64,000 nt of DNA from contig CP136067.1 of NCBI GenBank assembly GCA_032622095.1, forward strand, positions 136,839,990-136,903,989. The letters are read 5' to 3'. Positions 56,121 through 64,000 of this stretch are shown here, one piece after another. The position numbers were made by a program, and so were the translations under genes. Positions within the stretch are counted from its first letter, which is position 1. Each line of letters starts with the position of its first letter. This DNA comes from Siphonodentalium dalli. Its lineage: Eukaryota; Mollusca; Scaphopoda; Gadilida; Siphonodentaliidae. The notes beneath the pieces are model-generated. The model had not been told where the DNA came from and did not search any database. It was given only the letters and a program-made list of their open reading frames with translations.

Positions 56121-56699
56121 TCCAAATACTTTGATTCCAAATACTGATGTGTTGGGTACTGTTTGGGTGCATTTATATTTGATAGACCATAAATAAAATA
56201 ACAGTTGCTGTTGCAACTCACTGGTAATATAGACATTGTAGACTATGTATTGTTTGCATGTGTTTGGAGATGTGGTATAGTGAACTTGCATTCACCTTTT
56301 ATTTACAGTCCTTATAGTTCATGCAGAACATACTAAAAATTATTTTTTTACGGAGTTATTAACCCTTTTCGACATTTTTTATAATCTTCTGTATGAGGGT
56401 ACCTTCATGGTGTAATCAACTACTCCTACAGTTTTGATCGTAGATATTTGAAACTTCAGAGTATTGTTACCCACATATTGGAGATGTGCAATATGTATAT
56501 AGATGATGGAAAAATATTTTTTTTACGAAATTATTACTTACGGAATTATTAACACTTTCAATTTAGAACATTTCAACATTTATTTTAATTTCTTTAACAA
56601 AGAGGCATCGACTTCCAACATTGTCGGGGACACTGTGGTCGGCTGACCTTTTATTGGATTTCCTTTAAGGAGCATGTTTTTTTAAACGGATACAAAATA

Positions 56700-56905
56700 T
56701 GAACACATTTGCCATTTACATAGGGTGCCTCACATATATATAAGAGAAACCATTGGCCTAACAATATCTACCTTGACCTTGGAAGTCAGTGCATTTTCTT
56801 ATATATGCGAGGCTCCCTGTGAGAGACTGGCATATACATGTATAAGAGAATGCACTGGCACCCGATCTTTAATGCTGTACCAACGCAGCTCCAGTCATGA
56901 AAGGG
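56700..56905. mobile_element. Diverged TTAA element with variant palindromes (family D)
   Basis: The right end CATGAAAGGG is followed by TTAA (56906-56909). Two variant hairpins occur. In the second, CAGTGCATTTTCTTATATAT faces AAGAGAATGCACTGGC, with a paired A-to-G and T-to-C change relative to the usual arms. The left end could not be found. It ends 28 bp before a PLAT-gene exon. Confidence 0.5.
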
Positions 56906-56933
56906 TTAACTCATGCAATTCTTTTTGTTCCAG

Positions 56934-57077
56934 GATCTTCATTACCTGAAATTTTCAAGGTAAAAATGGAAGTGACTGGTATATATAATAGCATACAGGT
57001 CGCACTACAAACTGACAGATTTGAGAGAACAATTCTTCAAAGAGGATGCACAGATATATTTCTTTTCAAAACTAAAG
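56934..57077 (+). CDS. Polycystin-1-like PLAT protein, exon 3 (PLAT core)
   Basis: After the acceptor TTTTTGTTCCAG the frame reads (G)SSLPEIFKVKMEVTGIYNS, then IQVALQTDRFERTILQRGCT, then DIFLFKTK, and the donor GTAAAA. This is the middle of a PLAT/LH2 beta-sandwich. 'VKMEVTG' is the strand normally reading 'V.I.L.G', and 'FERTILQRGCTDIFLFKT' matches the 'F.RG..D.F...T' signature. The exon is 144 bp, phase 1 in and out. PLAT domains bind membranes, lipids or partner proteins in lipoxygenases and polycystins. Confidence 0.8.
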
Positions 57078-57168
57078 GTAAAAGTCAGAGATATGTCTAG
57101 GACTGATTTCATACCTGTTAGAGGTAGTCTGTAACCCAATGCATAATATTTTGAGATTCACCTTAACC

Positions 57169-57235
57169 TACAGTAATGTCCTAAATAATCAACCCCTATA
57201 TCAAAGCAGAATTATGGGAAATTTTTCAGGATTAA
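57169..57235. mobile_element. Palindromic MITE family A, fragment
   Basis: Left-arm fragment TACAGTAATGTCCTAAATAA to TTTTTCAGGATTA, cut off where dispersed repeat P begins. Confidence 0.65.
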
Positions 57236-57356
57236 TTATAATTATACCCCACCCCCGTAACAAAGTTATGGGGGAGGGTATATTGGAATCAGCTTGTCCA
57301 ACTTTGTCCGAGCTTGTTACATTTTTCAGTCATTTATTTTAAACTTGGTGCAGATA
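57236..57356. repeat. Dispersed repeat P, short copy
   Basis: TTATACCCCACCCCCGTAAC, AAAGTTATGGGGGAGGGTAT and ATTGGAATCAGCTTGTCC correspond to the copy at 52,017. Confidence 0.6.
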
Positions 57357-57358
57357 TT

Positions 57359-57793
57359 TACAGTAATGTCCAAAATAATCGACCCCAAAACCACAGCAGA
57401 ATTATGTGAAATTTTTCAGGATTTAGTCAGAAATATGGCTTGCTGTCATTCATCGATGAAAGGCAACAAACCATATTTCCTACTAAATCCTGAAAAATTT
57501 CACATAATTCTGCTGTGGTTAACCCTTTGAGTGCCAGGTCGATTTTTATATCAACCCATATACCCTGTGCCAATGCATTCTCTTATATATGCGTGTCTAC
57601 CATAGGTCGCCTCGCATATATAAGAGAATGCGTTGGCTTAACAATGTTTTTTTTTTTTTTTTTTTTTTTTTTACAATTTTAATATATTTTATTATATTCT
57701 TTAACAGACTTATTGTGAAGGTTTAGGGCCGATTAGATCGGCCCCTGGCACTCAAAGGGTTAAAGGGTCATATATACTTTGGGCATTACTGTA
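57359..57793. mobile_element. Palindromic MITE family A split by a TTAA element
   Basis: The left and central parts run from TACAGTAATGTCC to CTGCTGTGGTTAA at 57,522. A family B element follows, and after it the host resumes with AGGGTCATATATACTTTGGG and CATTACTGTA. The GTTAA of the family A arm served as the TTAA target. Confidence 0.85.
57523..57759. mobile_element. TTAA-flanked piggyBac-like MITE family B, nested in family A
   Basis: CCCTTTGAGTGCCAGG at the left pairs exactly with CCTGGCACTCAAAGGG at the right. TTAA at 57519-57522 and 57760-57763. The shared palindrome is at 57,568-57,636, followed by a run of about 26 T and the GATTAGATCGGCCCC block. 237 bp. Confidence 0.92.
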
Positions 57794-57903
57794 CATGCGG
57801 GTTACGCAGGATAAAATGGTTAACCCAATTCTTGGACCATGTCCCCCTAGATAGCTTGAACATTCAATACCGGTATTATAATACCGTATTCAGATGAATC
57901 CAA

Positions 57904-58069
57904 TACTCTCAGGTGCCTAATAATAGTGATGGATGGTGACTTATGCTGAAAATAATAATAGTGATGGCAATTTCACTCAATGTCTCAATGCCAAATAATA
58001 TAGTGATCATTGGGAATTTTCTCCAAAATTAATAAGCATGCTGACACTATTATTAGGCACCTGAGAGTA
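57904..58069. mobile_element. MITE family K, copy outside the duplication
   Basis: TACTCTCAGGTGCCTAATAA at the left pairs with TTATTAGGCACCTGAGAGTA at the right. The interior is in reverse orientation relative to the copies at 38,184 and 42,047. Confidence 0.82.
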
Positions 58070-58313
58070 ATAGATGATGATGTCCATGCATCACAAGTAG
58101 TGTAGGTGAGAATGTTGGCCAGTTTAAACAATTTAACCCATCCATTATTCGCCTGAATTTTATTTTTGCGTAATCCTTATGTGAATGAGGCAGTGAATTC
58201 CTAAATATCATCAATATTATACCTGTTGGTCAATATTCATGGTGAATTCCCACACTCAGGGTTCTTTTTGAGAATAGTAGGAGCCACATTTATGTGGTAC
58301 TCAGAAATATTAA

Positions 58314-58709
58314 CCCTTTCTTGACTAGAGCTTCCTGAAATTTTGCAAAAACCCTGTGCCAATGCATTCTCTTAAATATGCGAGACTCCAATAGGGAGCC
58401 ATGTATACATAAGAGAATAAATTGGCTTAACAATATTTACCTCGTAATAGTAAGCCAGTGCATTCTCTAATATATGCGAGGCTTCCTATGGGAAACTCGT
58501 TTATATAAGAGAATGCATGGGCTTAGGATCTTTAACTCTTCATGACGGGAGATCGGGAGCTGCACTAGCATACACGGTCAAGGTAAACATTGTTAGTCCA
58601 ATGCATTATCATATATATCCGAGGTGCCCCATGAGGGACTCAAATTTTTATGAGAATGCATTGGCACAGGGTTTTCGCAAAATTTTTAGGAAGCCCTAAT
58701 GATTTAAGG
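58314..58709. mobile_element. TTAA-flanked MITE family D with three variant palindromes
   Basis: CCCTTTCTTGACTAGAGCTT at the left pairs imperfectly with ..AAGCCCTAATGATTTAAGGG at the right. TTAA at 58310-58313 and 58710-58713. Three diverged hairpins derived from the shared palindrome lie inside (about 58,355-58,432, 58,452-58,528 and 58,590-58,672). Confidence 0.8.
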
Positions 58710-58719
58710 GTTAATACCC

Positions 58720-59115
58720 ATAATTTAGTTGGGGACATTTTCAGCACAAATTTTTTTTTAAACTTGGCACAGATGTTAACCAGCATGGGAACCTGCGATT
58801 TTTAGTTCAGTCAGTTATTTTGGCAGATTTATTGCCAATTTTCGACATAGAATCATACATCTTGGGACTTATTTTTGGCAGAGCCTGGATTCCGTCATTT
58901 TCCAATCAATTTTTAAAAAACTTGGCTCAGATGTTAACCAGCATTATTATTATACCAGGGAACCTGCACACCTGCGATTTGAGTTCAGTCGGAGTCATTT
59001 TGGCGGAGTTACTGCAATTTTTCGACCTAGAATCGTACATCCTGGGATGCATTTTTGTCCGAACTTGTATTCTTAGAATTTTTTTGATATTGTGCCATTT
59101 TGAGGGTATATTTTG
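58720..59115. repeat. Dispersed repeat P-like, two units
   Basis: AACTTGGCACAGATGTTAAC / AACTTGGCTCAGATGTTAAC, GAACCTGCGATTT and TCGACMTAGAATCRTACATC each occur twice about 180 bp apart. Confidence 0.55.
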
Positions 59116-59402
59116 ACTTTTAAGAGTTTTTTCAGATATGGTTATTTGTATGCAGCTTTATAAGCCAATGCACAAGTATTTATATTCCATATATTATATT
59201 TCTATAAACCCTGCGCTCCAAATGAACCCACCATGTCGGGGAACTCAGTGGCTTAGCAGCCTTTTATTATCATCCTATAAATATTGTAATATTGAATCAC
59301 GGCATGTGTGGTTGCTCGACTATGTGTCACTACGTCGTCTTATAATTTAAAAATGTTGATTTTCCTCCATTGATCAACATCTGTTTCTTTGTCCCTATTC
59401 AG

Positions 59403-59475
59403 ATGATCTTGGTGATATGAAGGAAGTCTGTTTTAAATTGAAGAAGACCACGAATAACAAAAAGAAACATTCTTG
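59403..59475 (+). CDS. Polycystin-1-like PLAT protein, exon 4
   Basis: Acceptor CCCTATTCAG; the frame reads (D)DLGDMKEVCFKLKKTTNNK, then KKHS and TG of a tryptophan codon before the donor GTTAGT (59476). 'DLGDM..V.FKLK' is the PLAT strand that normally reads 'DLG.L..+.+.HD', and the tryptophan completed by the next exon is the invariant 'SW' of the domain. 73 bp, phase 1 in and phase 2 out. A family A MITE starts about 18 bp downstream. Confidence 0.8.
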
Positions 59476-59492
59476 GTTAGTATGAGTGAGTT

Positions 59493-59711
59493 GACAGTAA
59501 TGCCCTAAATAATGGACTCCTTAACCACAGCAGAATTATGGGTAATTTTTCAGGATTTAGTCGGAAATATGGCTTGTTGCCCTTCATCGGAAAAATCTCA
59601 ATGAGAGCATTCCGATGAATGGCAACAAGCCATATTCCGCCTAAATCCTGAAAAAATACCCTACCATAATTCTGCTGTAATTAAGGAGTCCATTATTTAG
59701 GTCATTACTGC
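59493..59711. mobile_element. Palindromic MITE family A, full-length copy
   Basis: ACAGTAATGCCCTAAATAAT to TAGGTCATTACTG, about 219 bp, foldback with a complete centre. It starts inside what must be the first 20 bases of the intron after exon 4. Confidence 0.8.
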
Positions 59712-60151
59712 ATTATCCTAATTAACGCTCCTAAATTACTATTTCTTTGGCTTCGAGGGTAAAAAATATTTGATTCGAGTCGAGGAACCCACCCATCAAA
59801 GCTCAGTGATCAGATATTGATTTTTGAAGTTTGTTATTTCTCGAGATGTGCAATTATTTGTGGCCCAAAAACACGTCATCAAATGGAGGGTCTTGGACAA
59901 AATTACGAGTGAAGATGGATAACTCTAAAATCAAATGGTAGTACGGCCAAATTTTGTGATAATCCGGCCATATTTCTTTGAACAAAATGTTGATAAATAA
60001 CACGTTTTGGGAAGTTTGATACCATAGTTGACATTGCATGGTTAGCATTATTTATTGCAATAAATCGATTCTGATAACTAAAGCGTATTTTGAAGAAATG
60101 TTGTTGTTGTATCTTGATGATATGGGGACCGTCTGATCGGATTCAGTACCT
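59712..60151. mobile_element. TTAA-flanked foldback MITE family G, copy 5
   Basis: The interior TATTTGATTCGAGTCGAGGA and the right end GATTCAGTACCT followed by TTAA (60152-60155) match the family. The left end abuts the preceding family A element and is not clear. Confidence 0.65.
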
Positions 60152-60444
60152 TTAAAATGGGAAATGCGGATGGCAGTGAATTTAAGTAAGATTGAATAAG
60201 TGGGCAGAGATCAGCTGTTGGCTTTAGTACATCAATTGTTCAAATTTCTATGGAAACTGTGTCATAAAAAGGAAATCTAGTGTTTATTTGGTGGATAGTT
60301 GATACCCAAAATGATCTCATTCACACCAAGTTAATCTCATTTTTTACTGAGACAAATATTGGTCACTCATGAGAAAAATTTTGGTATGCGTTCAAACACA
60401 CAAGATATCCTCTATTTATTGATTTTGTTCTGTTCCACATACAG

Positions 60445-60570
60445 GAGGATCGATCATGTTGATGTTTACAAAGGCTACACATCAAAGAGGTGGCATTTCC
60501 CTGTTTATCACAAGTTTGAAGCTGAAGACATGAGTAGAATTCATATCAACAAACATACCATCAGAAAAAG
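60445..60570 (+). CDS. Polycystin-1-like PLAT protein, exon 5 (end of PLAT)
   Basis: Acceptor TTCCACATACAG; with the preceding TG the frame reads WRIDHVDVYKGYTSKRWHFP, then VYHKFEAEDMSRIHINKHTI and RK before the donor GTAAAT. 'W.ID.V.VY......W.F' is the C-terminal strand pair of PLAT. The usual 'C..WL' after the phenylalanine is replaced by PVYHKF, so the protein may be a divergent family member. 126 bp, phase 2 in and out. The following exons were not identified in the remaining 3.4 kb. Confidence 0.8.
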
Positions 60571-60596
60571 GTAAATGTACCATAATTCTGTTTCAT

Positions 60597-62420
60597 CTCC
60601 CTTATCGAAATGGTTGTTTGCTGCAAGTTAGCGGCAAATATGCGGCATGTTTGCAGCAAATGGTTTGTTTGCAGAAAGTCAATTGCACATATTCGCAGAT
60701 CTTTGCCGCAAACTTTTTGTTTGCTGCAACTTTGCAGTAAATTTAGTTTGTTTGCTGCAACTTTGCAGAAAATTTAAATTCAAAGCAAACCATTTGCGAT
60801 AAGTTCACAGTAAATTTTAGATTAGTTTCAAGTTTGCGGTAAGTGTGCTGGAATCTTGGTTTGGAATATTTGTTCGCTGCAAGTGCTTTTCAAACTTGGA
60901 ATTTCATTTTGTTTTTCACTAAATATTTATTTAAAGTTTGGATTTGATCATTTGAAACATTAAATTAATTAAGGCATCAATCCTTGGCCGAGTGTTTTTA
61001 TTTTAGCAATCCACAAATATTTCATGTATATTTTTTTGCAGTAAATTTAGATTGGATGGAAAAGTTTGCGATAAGTTCACAGTGAATTTTATATTAGTTT
61101 CAAGTTCGTAGTTAGTGCATTGTGAATCTTTGTTCGCCACATGTGCGTTTTAAACTTGGAATATTTCAATTTATTTTTCACCATATATTTGTTTAAAATT
61201 TGGGTTTGATAATTTGCATCATTGATTTCAACATAACCCACAGCAAAATAAAGCAATGCTGTGTGAAACACCGTGGTAACATGTGATTATTGTGATATCT
61301 ATATTCAGCTTGATTAAATTTGCCATGGGGACATTTTTCCTAATTTCGGGGGCTGATTATTTTTTTTAAATTCCGATCTAACAAGCGATGGATTATGCAA
61401 TTTATGGACAACAAAATTCCATATAATGTTTTTAAAAGGTTCAATACCCCATGTGGCTTTAACAGTTCTATTGTCGGATAGCTTTATTGTCACGATCCTG
61501 GGTTTGTTATCATGAAAACAAAACAAATATATCAAGGCGGATGTGCCCTTTGAAATCGAAAGTTATAAAATTAAAAAGTGAATCGGGAACTGGAATATGG
61601 AATTGAGTCATACAAAATGTGTGCCGTTTTAGATATATCAGTTATTAATATAATGCCAATGTAAATCATTGTTTGTATATACTTTGTGTATAAATAATCC
61701 AGATGAAGCAAAATACCCATAAAACAACCTCAATGATCCGTTTCTTTCTGCAAGCTGCCTTTTCAAACAGGCGAAATTTGAGCGCAAATTTTTTTAAATT
61801 AAAAACTGCCGCTGCGATGATTCAGTGGATCTGTTGAAGTTGATGGAACATTGAGGAATGTAATTAATTAATTATATGGAATATGATTATTATGACAGTG
61901 TATGCACATCGTGAAACAAATAAATTGGAATACCGTAATCATTCTTGATCATTATTATATTATGTGAACTTGAAGGAAATAGTACTGTTTACAATAGGTC
62001 AAAAATGACAAAATGAGTCATGACCGCTTTCGCAGATTGATGCTTCCAGAAGGATGTATACGTACGCACTACATGTACGTTCATGACTGAACTATGTTTA
62101 CAATTACATCCAAATTTCAACTCAAACTTCGAAGTGAAATGGTGTGTTGACACGGAAACCGGCGAGCTCGCCAATTTTGAATGGGATGAGTTTCACAGTG
62201 GAGACTGGATAGGAAAATTCAATGACCATGAAATTCGGATTCAGTTGATCAACCATGAAATTCCAGTGATGTTCCATATAATATATACATTCAAGTATAT
62301 TACTAGTAAGCTGTTAGGATCTAGGCCAGCCCAAGCCGACACTGCCATGAGTCGTTTTCCTACTGAAGTTCTAATGGCGTTGCCACTGTGCACAGTGCAG
62401 GTAACAGTATACTGACACTG
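60597..62420. repeat. Dispersed repeat I, copy 2
   Basis: Colinear with 33,659-35,015 from CCCTTATCGAAATGGTTGTT to ACAGTGCAGGT, with extra TTTGCTGCAACTTTGCAG repeats near 60,660-60,780 and an extra block before 61,040. It contains an intact version of the conserved coding-looking block described separately. Confidence 0.75.
62104..62280 (+). CDS. Conserved short ORF in repeat I, unrecognised
   Basis: The frame reads NFNSNFEVKWCVDTETGELA, then NFEWDEFHSGDWIGKFNDHE and IRIQLINHEIPVMF. The second repeat copy (34,740-34,890) keeps the same residues with conservative changes (K/R, V/L, N/D, E/D) before a 5-bp deletion breaks it, which suggests past selection on the protein. I do not recognise the family. 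It could be a transposon protein fragment or a captured exon. No start, splice site or full-length frame can be assigned. Confidence 0.3.
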
Positions 62421-62586
62421 TCTGCAGTGCAGGTGGCTGCCCTTGAAGTTGAATAAGTTGAACTTGAATTGATTTTCCCCAGGGATCATGCATGGAAGTT
62501 GATGAAGATTAAGGTCATAAACTTCAAGGAACATTCTTTTAAAATTGTTCATCTTACAAATCCTGTGTCAAGTTCAAGTTAGTACC

Positions 62587-63124
62587 GCTGATGGGGTCAT
62601 TGTCACAAGGCATTGATCACAATCGTGGCCAGATTTTTAAATTGATCACAAATGTAAGAAATGTTCCCAGCTTTTCTATGGTGATCACATTTATAGCCAG
62701 CTTTTCATATTCATGCGAGCATCGGTGAACACGATTAGGTTATAAATAATCTACGGTAATTTTTCTGAATTGGTGGATGAAAAACAACTTTACTTTTAAA
62801 TTTATATTTATATAAATTTCTGTCTAATAACCTGAGAGGTTTCCGATCAATGTCGTTAGAATGCTCGAATTATACATGTATGCCATTAATGTAATTTAAG
62901 TTGATAAACAAAGTCAGTTTTGGAGCATGATGTCGACATTTTAGTCACAAACACGATGACGTCATACCGGTATTTCGCGCCATATAAAGCATGCGATTAG
63001 AAAAGCTGGCTACGAATGTGATTGCCGGTGAAAAGCTGGCTACATTTGTGATCGATTTAAAAAGCTGGCTATAAACCGTTAATACGAATGTGACCGGAGC
63101 CTTGTGACAATGACCCCATCGACC
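62587..63124. mobile_element. Non-autonomous hAT-like element with 8-bp TSD
   Basis: GATGGGGTCATTGTCACAAG near the left end is mirrored near the right end. TTAGTACC flanks both sides (62579-62586, 63125-63132). Subterminal AGCTGGCTA words and complements are clustered at both ends. 538 bp, no coding capacity. Confidence 0.8.
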
Positions 63125-63132
63125 TTAGTACC

Positions 63133-64000
63133 GGTACTTACTAGTAGTCATACAATGAAACGACTTTGCATATGTACGTACTAGCTACTACTGCTAGTAC
63201 ATGGACAAACGATGGTACAATATGTCAAATTCAATTTTATGTGACCGCCTTCGCAGATTGCTGATCCACATGCTGCTTCAGAAAGTTCATAATCCAAGTT
63301 CTAGTACTAGTAGATGTTTGTCTAGGTACATGTTCATGTTTTACGCAAATGAAGTTCCCCCAACAGAACATCAAAAAGTTCCCATATGTCAAATGATGGA
63401 ATACGATCTCTATGTACGGGCATAGCCAAAGTAGAGTTTCATGACATGATCTATGTACCGGTACAGGTGTGTGTGCACATTATTTACGTAGAACAATATT
63501 GCAATTGAATTAAATTTAGATCAATATAATTATTATTTAAATTGTGCCTCGTTATTTCTTTTATCTATAGCTGTTATCCAGTTATCCTGGGCATAAATTT
63601 ACAGGCCATATGTTGATCCGCACACATTCTTCCTAGTATGACATTAAAATGCTAACGGTAACATATACCCAAAAAAAATTGTGGTTCATGTTTCCCTACT
63701 AGTATACCAGCCCAGCCTACATGTATTCTAAACACACCAACCCCAGATTTTCATGGTGTCAAGAATTTTGTTGAAAAATAATTTTAATTTCTCATACATT
63801 TGTATATTCAGAATGGACTGTTTAGTATCTGTCAAAGCATATTGTGTTTATTACCACTTTATATACAAAGAAAATCATGCATTAAGAGACGAAAAATCAT
63901 AAGAATGTCAAAATTATATAAAATAAATTATATTTCAAGCTAGCTTGCCTATATACCATACTGGCCCCAATTTTTCTGACATGTAACTTGACCCAAACCT
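63133..64000. other. No recognisable feature
   Basis: AT-rich sequence with short ACTAGT runs. The phrase CATAGCCAAAGTAGAGTTTC near 63,422 is related to one at 1,829. No further PLAT-gene exon could be recognised. Confidence 0.3.

Noticed and set aside
55592-56236. 214-codon minus-strand frame
   Set aside because: Produced by the 48-bp minisatellite; no motif outside the repeat.
1-64000. tRNA and rRNA genes
   Set aside because: Scanned by eye for B-box-like GGTTCGAATCC and rRNA core phrases. The GATTCGA clusters near 15,490, 16,830 and 47,520 belong to hAT family N subterminal repeats.

Overview
The window looks like intron-rich, transposon-saturated animal nuclear DNA. There are no operons, no long uninterrupted host genes, and AT-rich non-coding sequence with many short inverted-repeat elements. 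The families seen (PHD-finger CR1-like LINE, FLYWCH-type MULE remnants, hAT/piggyBac-type MITEs, molluscan-style dispersed repeats) suggest a lophotrochozoan, perhaps a mollusc or brachiopod. That assignment is inference.

Two host genes can be read, both as exons whose splice phases agree. On the minus strand (about 13.0 kb down to 1.9 kb) five exons encode the 5' part of an HflX-type GTPase resembling GTPBP6, the mitochondrial ribosome-recycling factor. The G domain would lie beyond the left edge. On the plus strand (46.6-60.6 kb) five exons encode a membrane segment followed by a PLAT/LH2 domain, as in the polycystin-1 family. The remainder would lie beyond the right edge.

Almost everything else is mobile or repetitive DNA. 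Left third: a 42-bp minisatellite, TTAA-flanked elements, a 3-kb element with about 0.5-kb inverted ends in GTPBP6 intron 1, and several hAT-like elements with 8-bp target duplications. Centre: a MULE carrying a nested element (17.6-19.2 kb), a decayed PHD/endonuclease/RT LINE on the minus strand (19.5-24.9 kb) and a second, larger MULE (25.2-27.9 kb). Between 29.7 and 42.8 kb: CTTAAG-rich arrays used as landing sites by TTAA elements, a 4.3-kb nested hAT-like element, and a nearly perfect 3.86-kb tandem duplication. Right third: the PLAT gene, whose introns are packed with TTAA elements, palindromic MITEs and hAT elements.

The most striking unexplained signal is a palindrome of about 70 bp (arms starting CCAATGCATTCTCTTATATA). 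It recurs about 13 times inside TTAA-flanked elements whose outer termini belong to different families. No element in the window carries an intact transposase.
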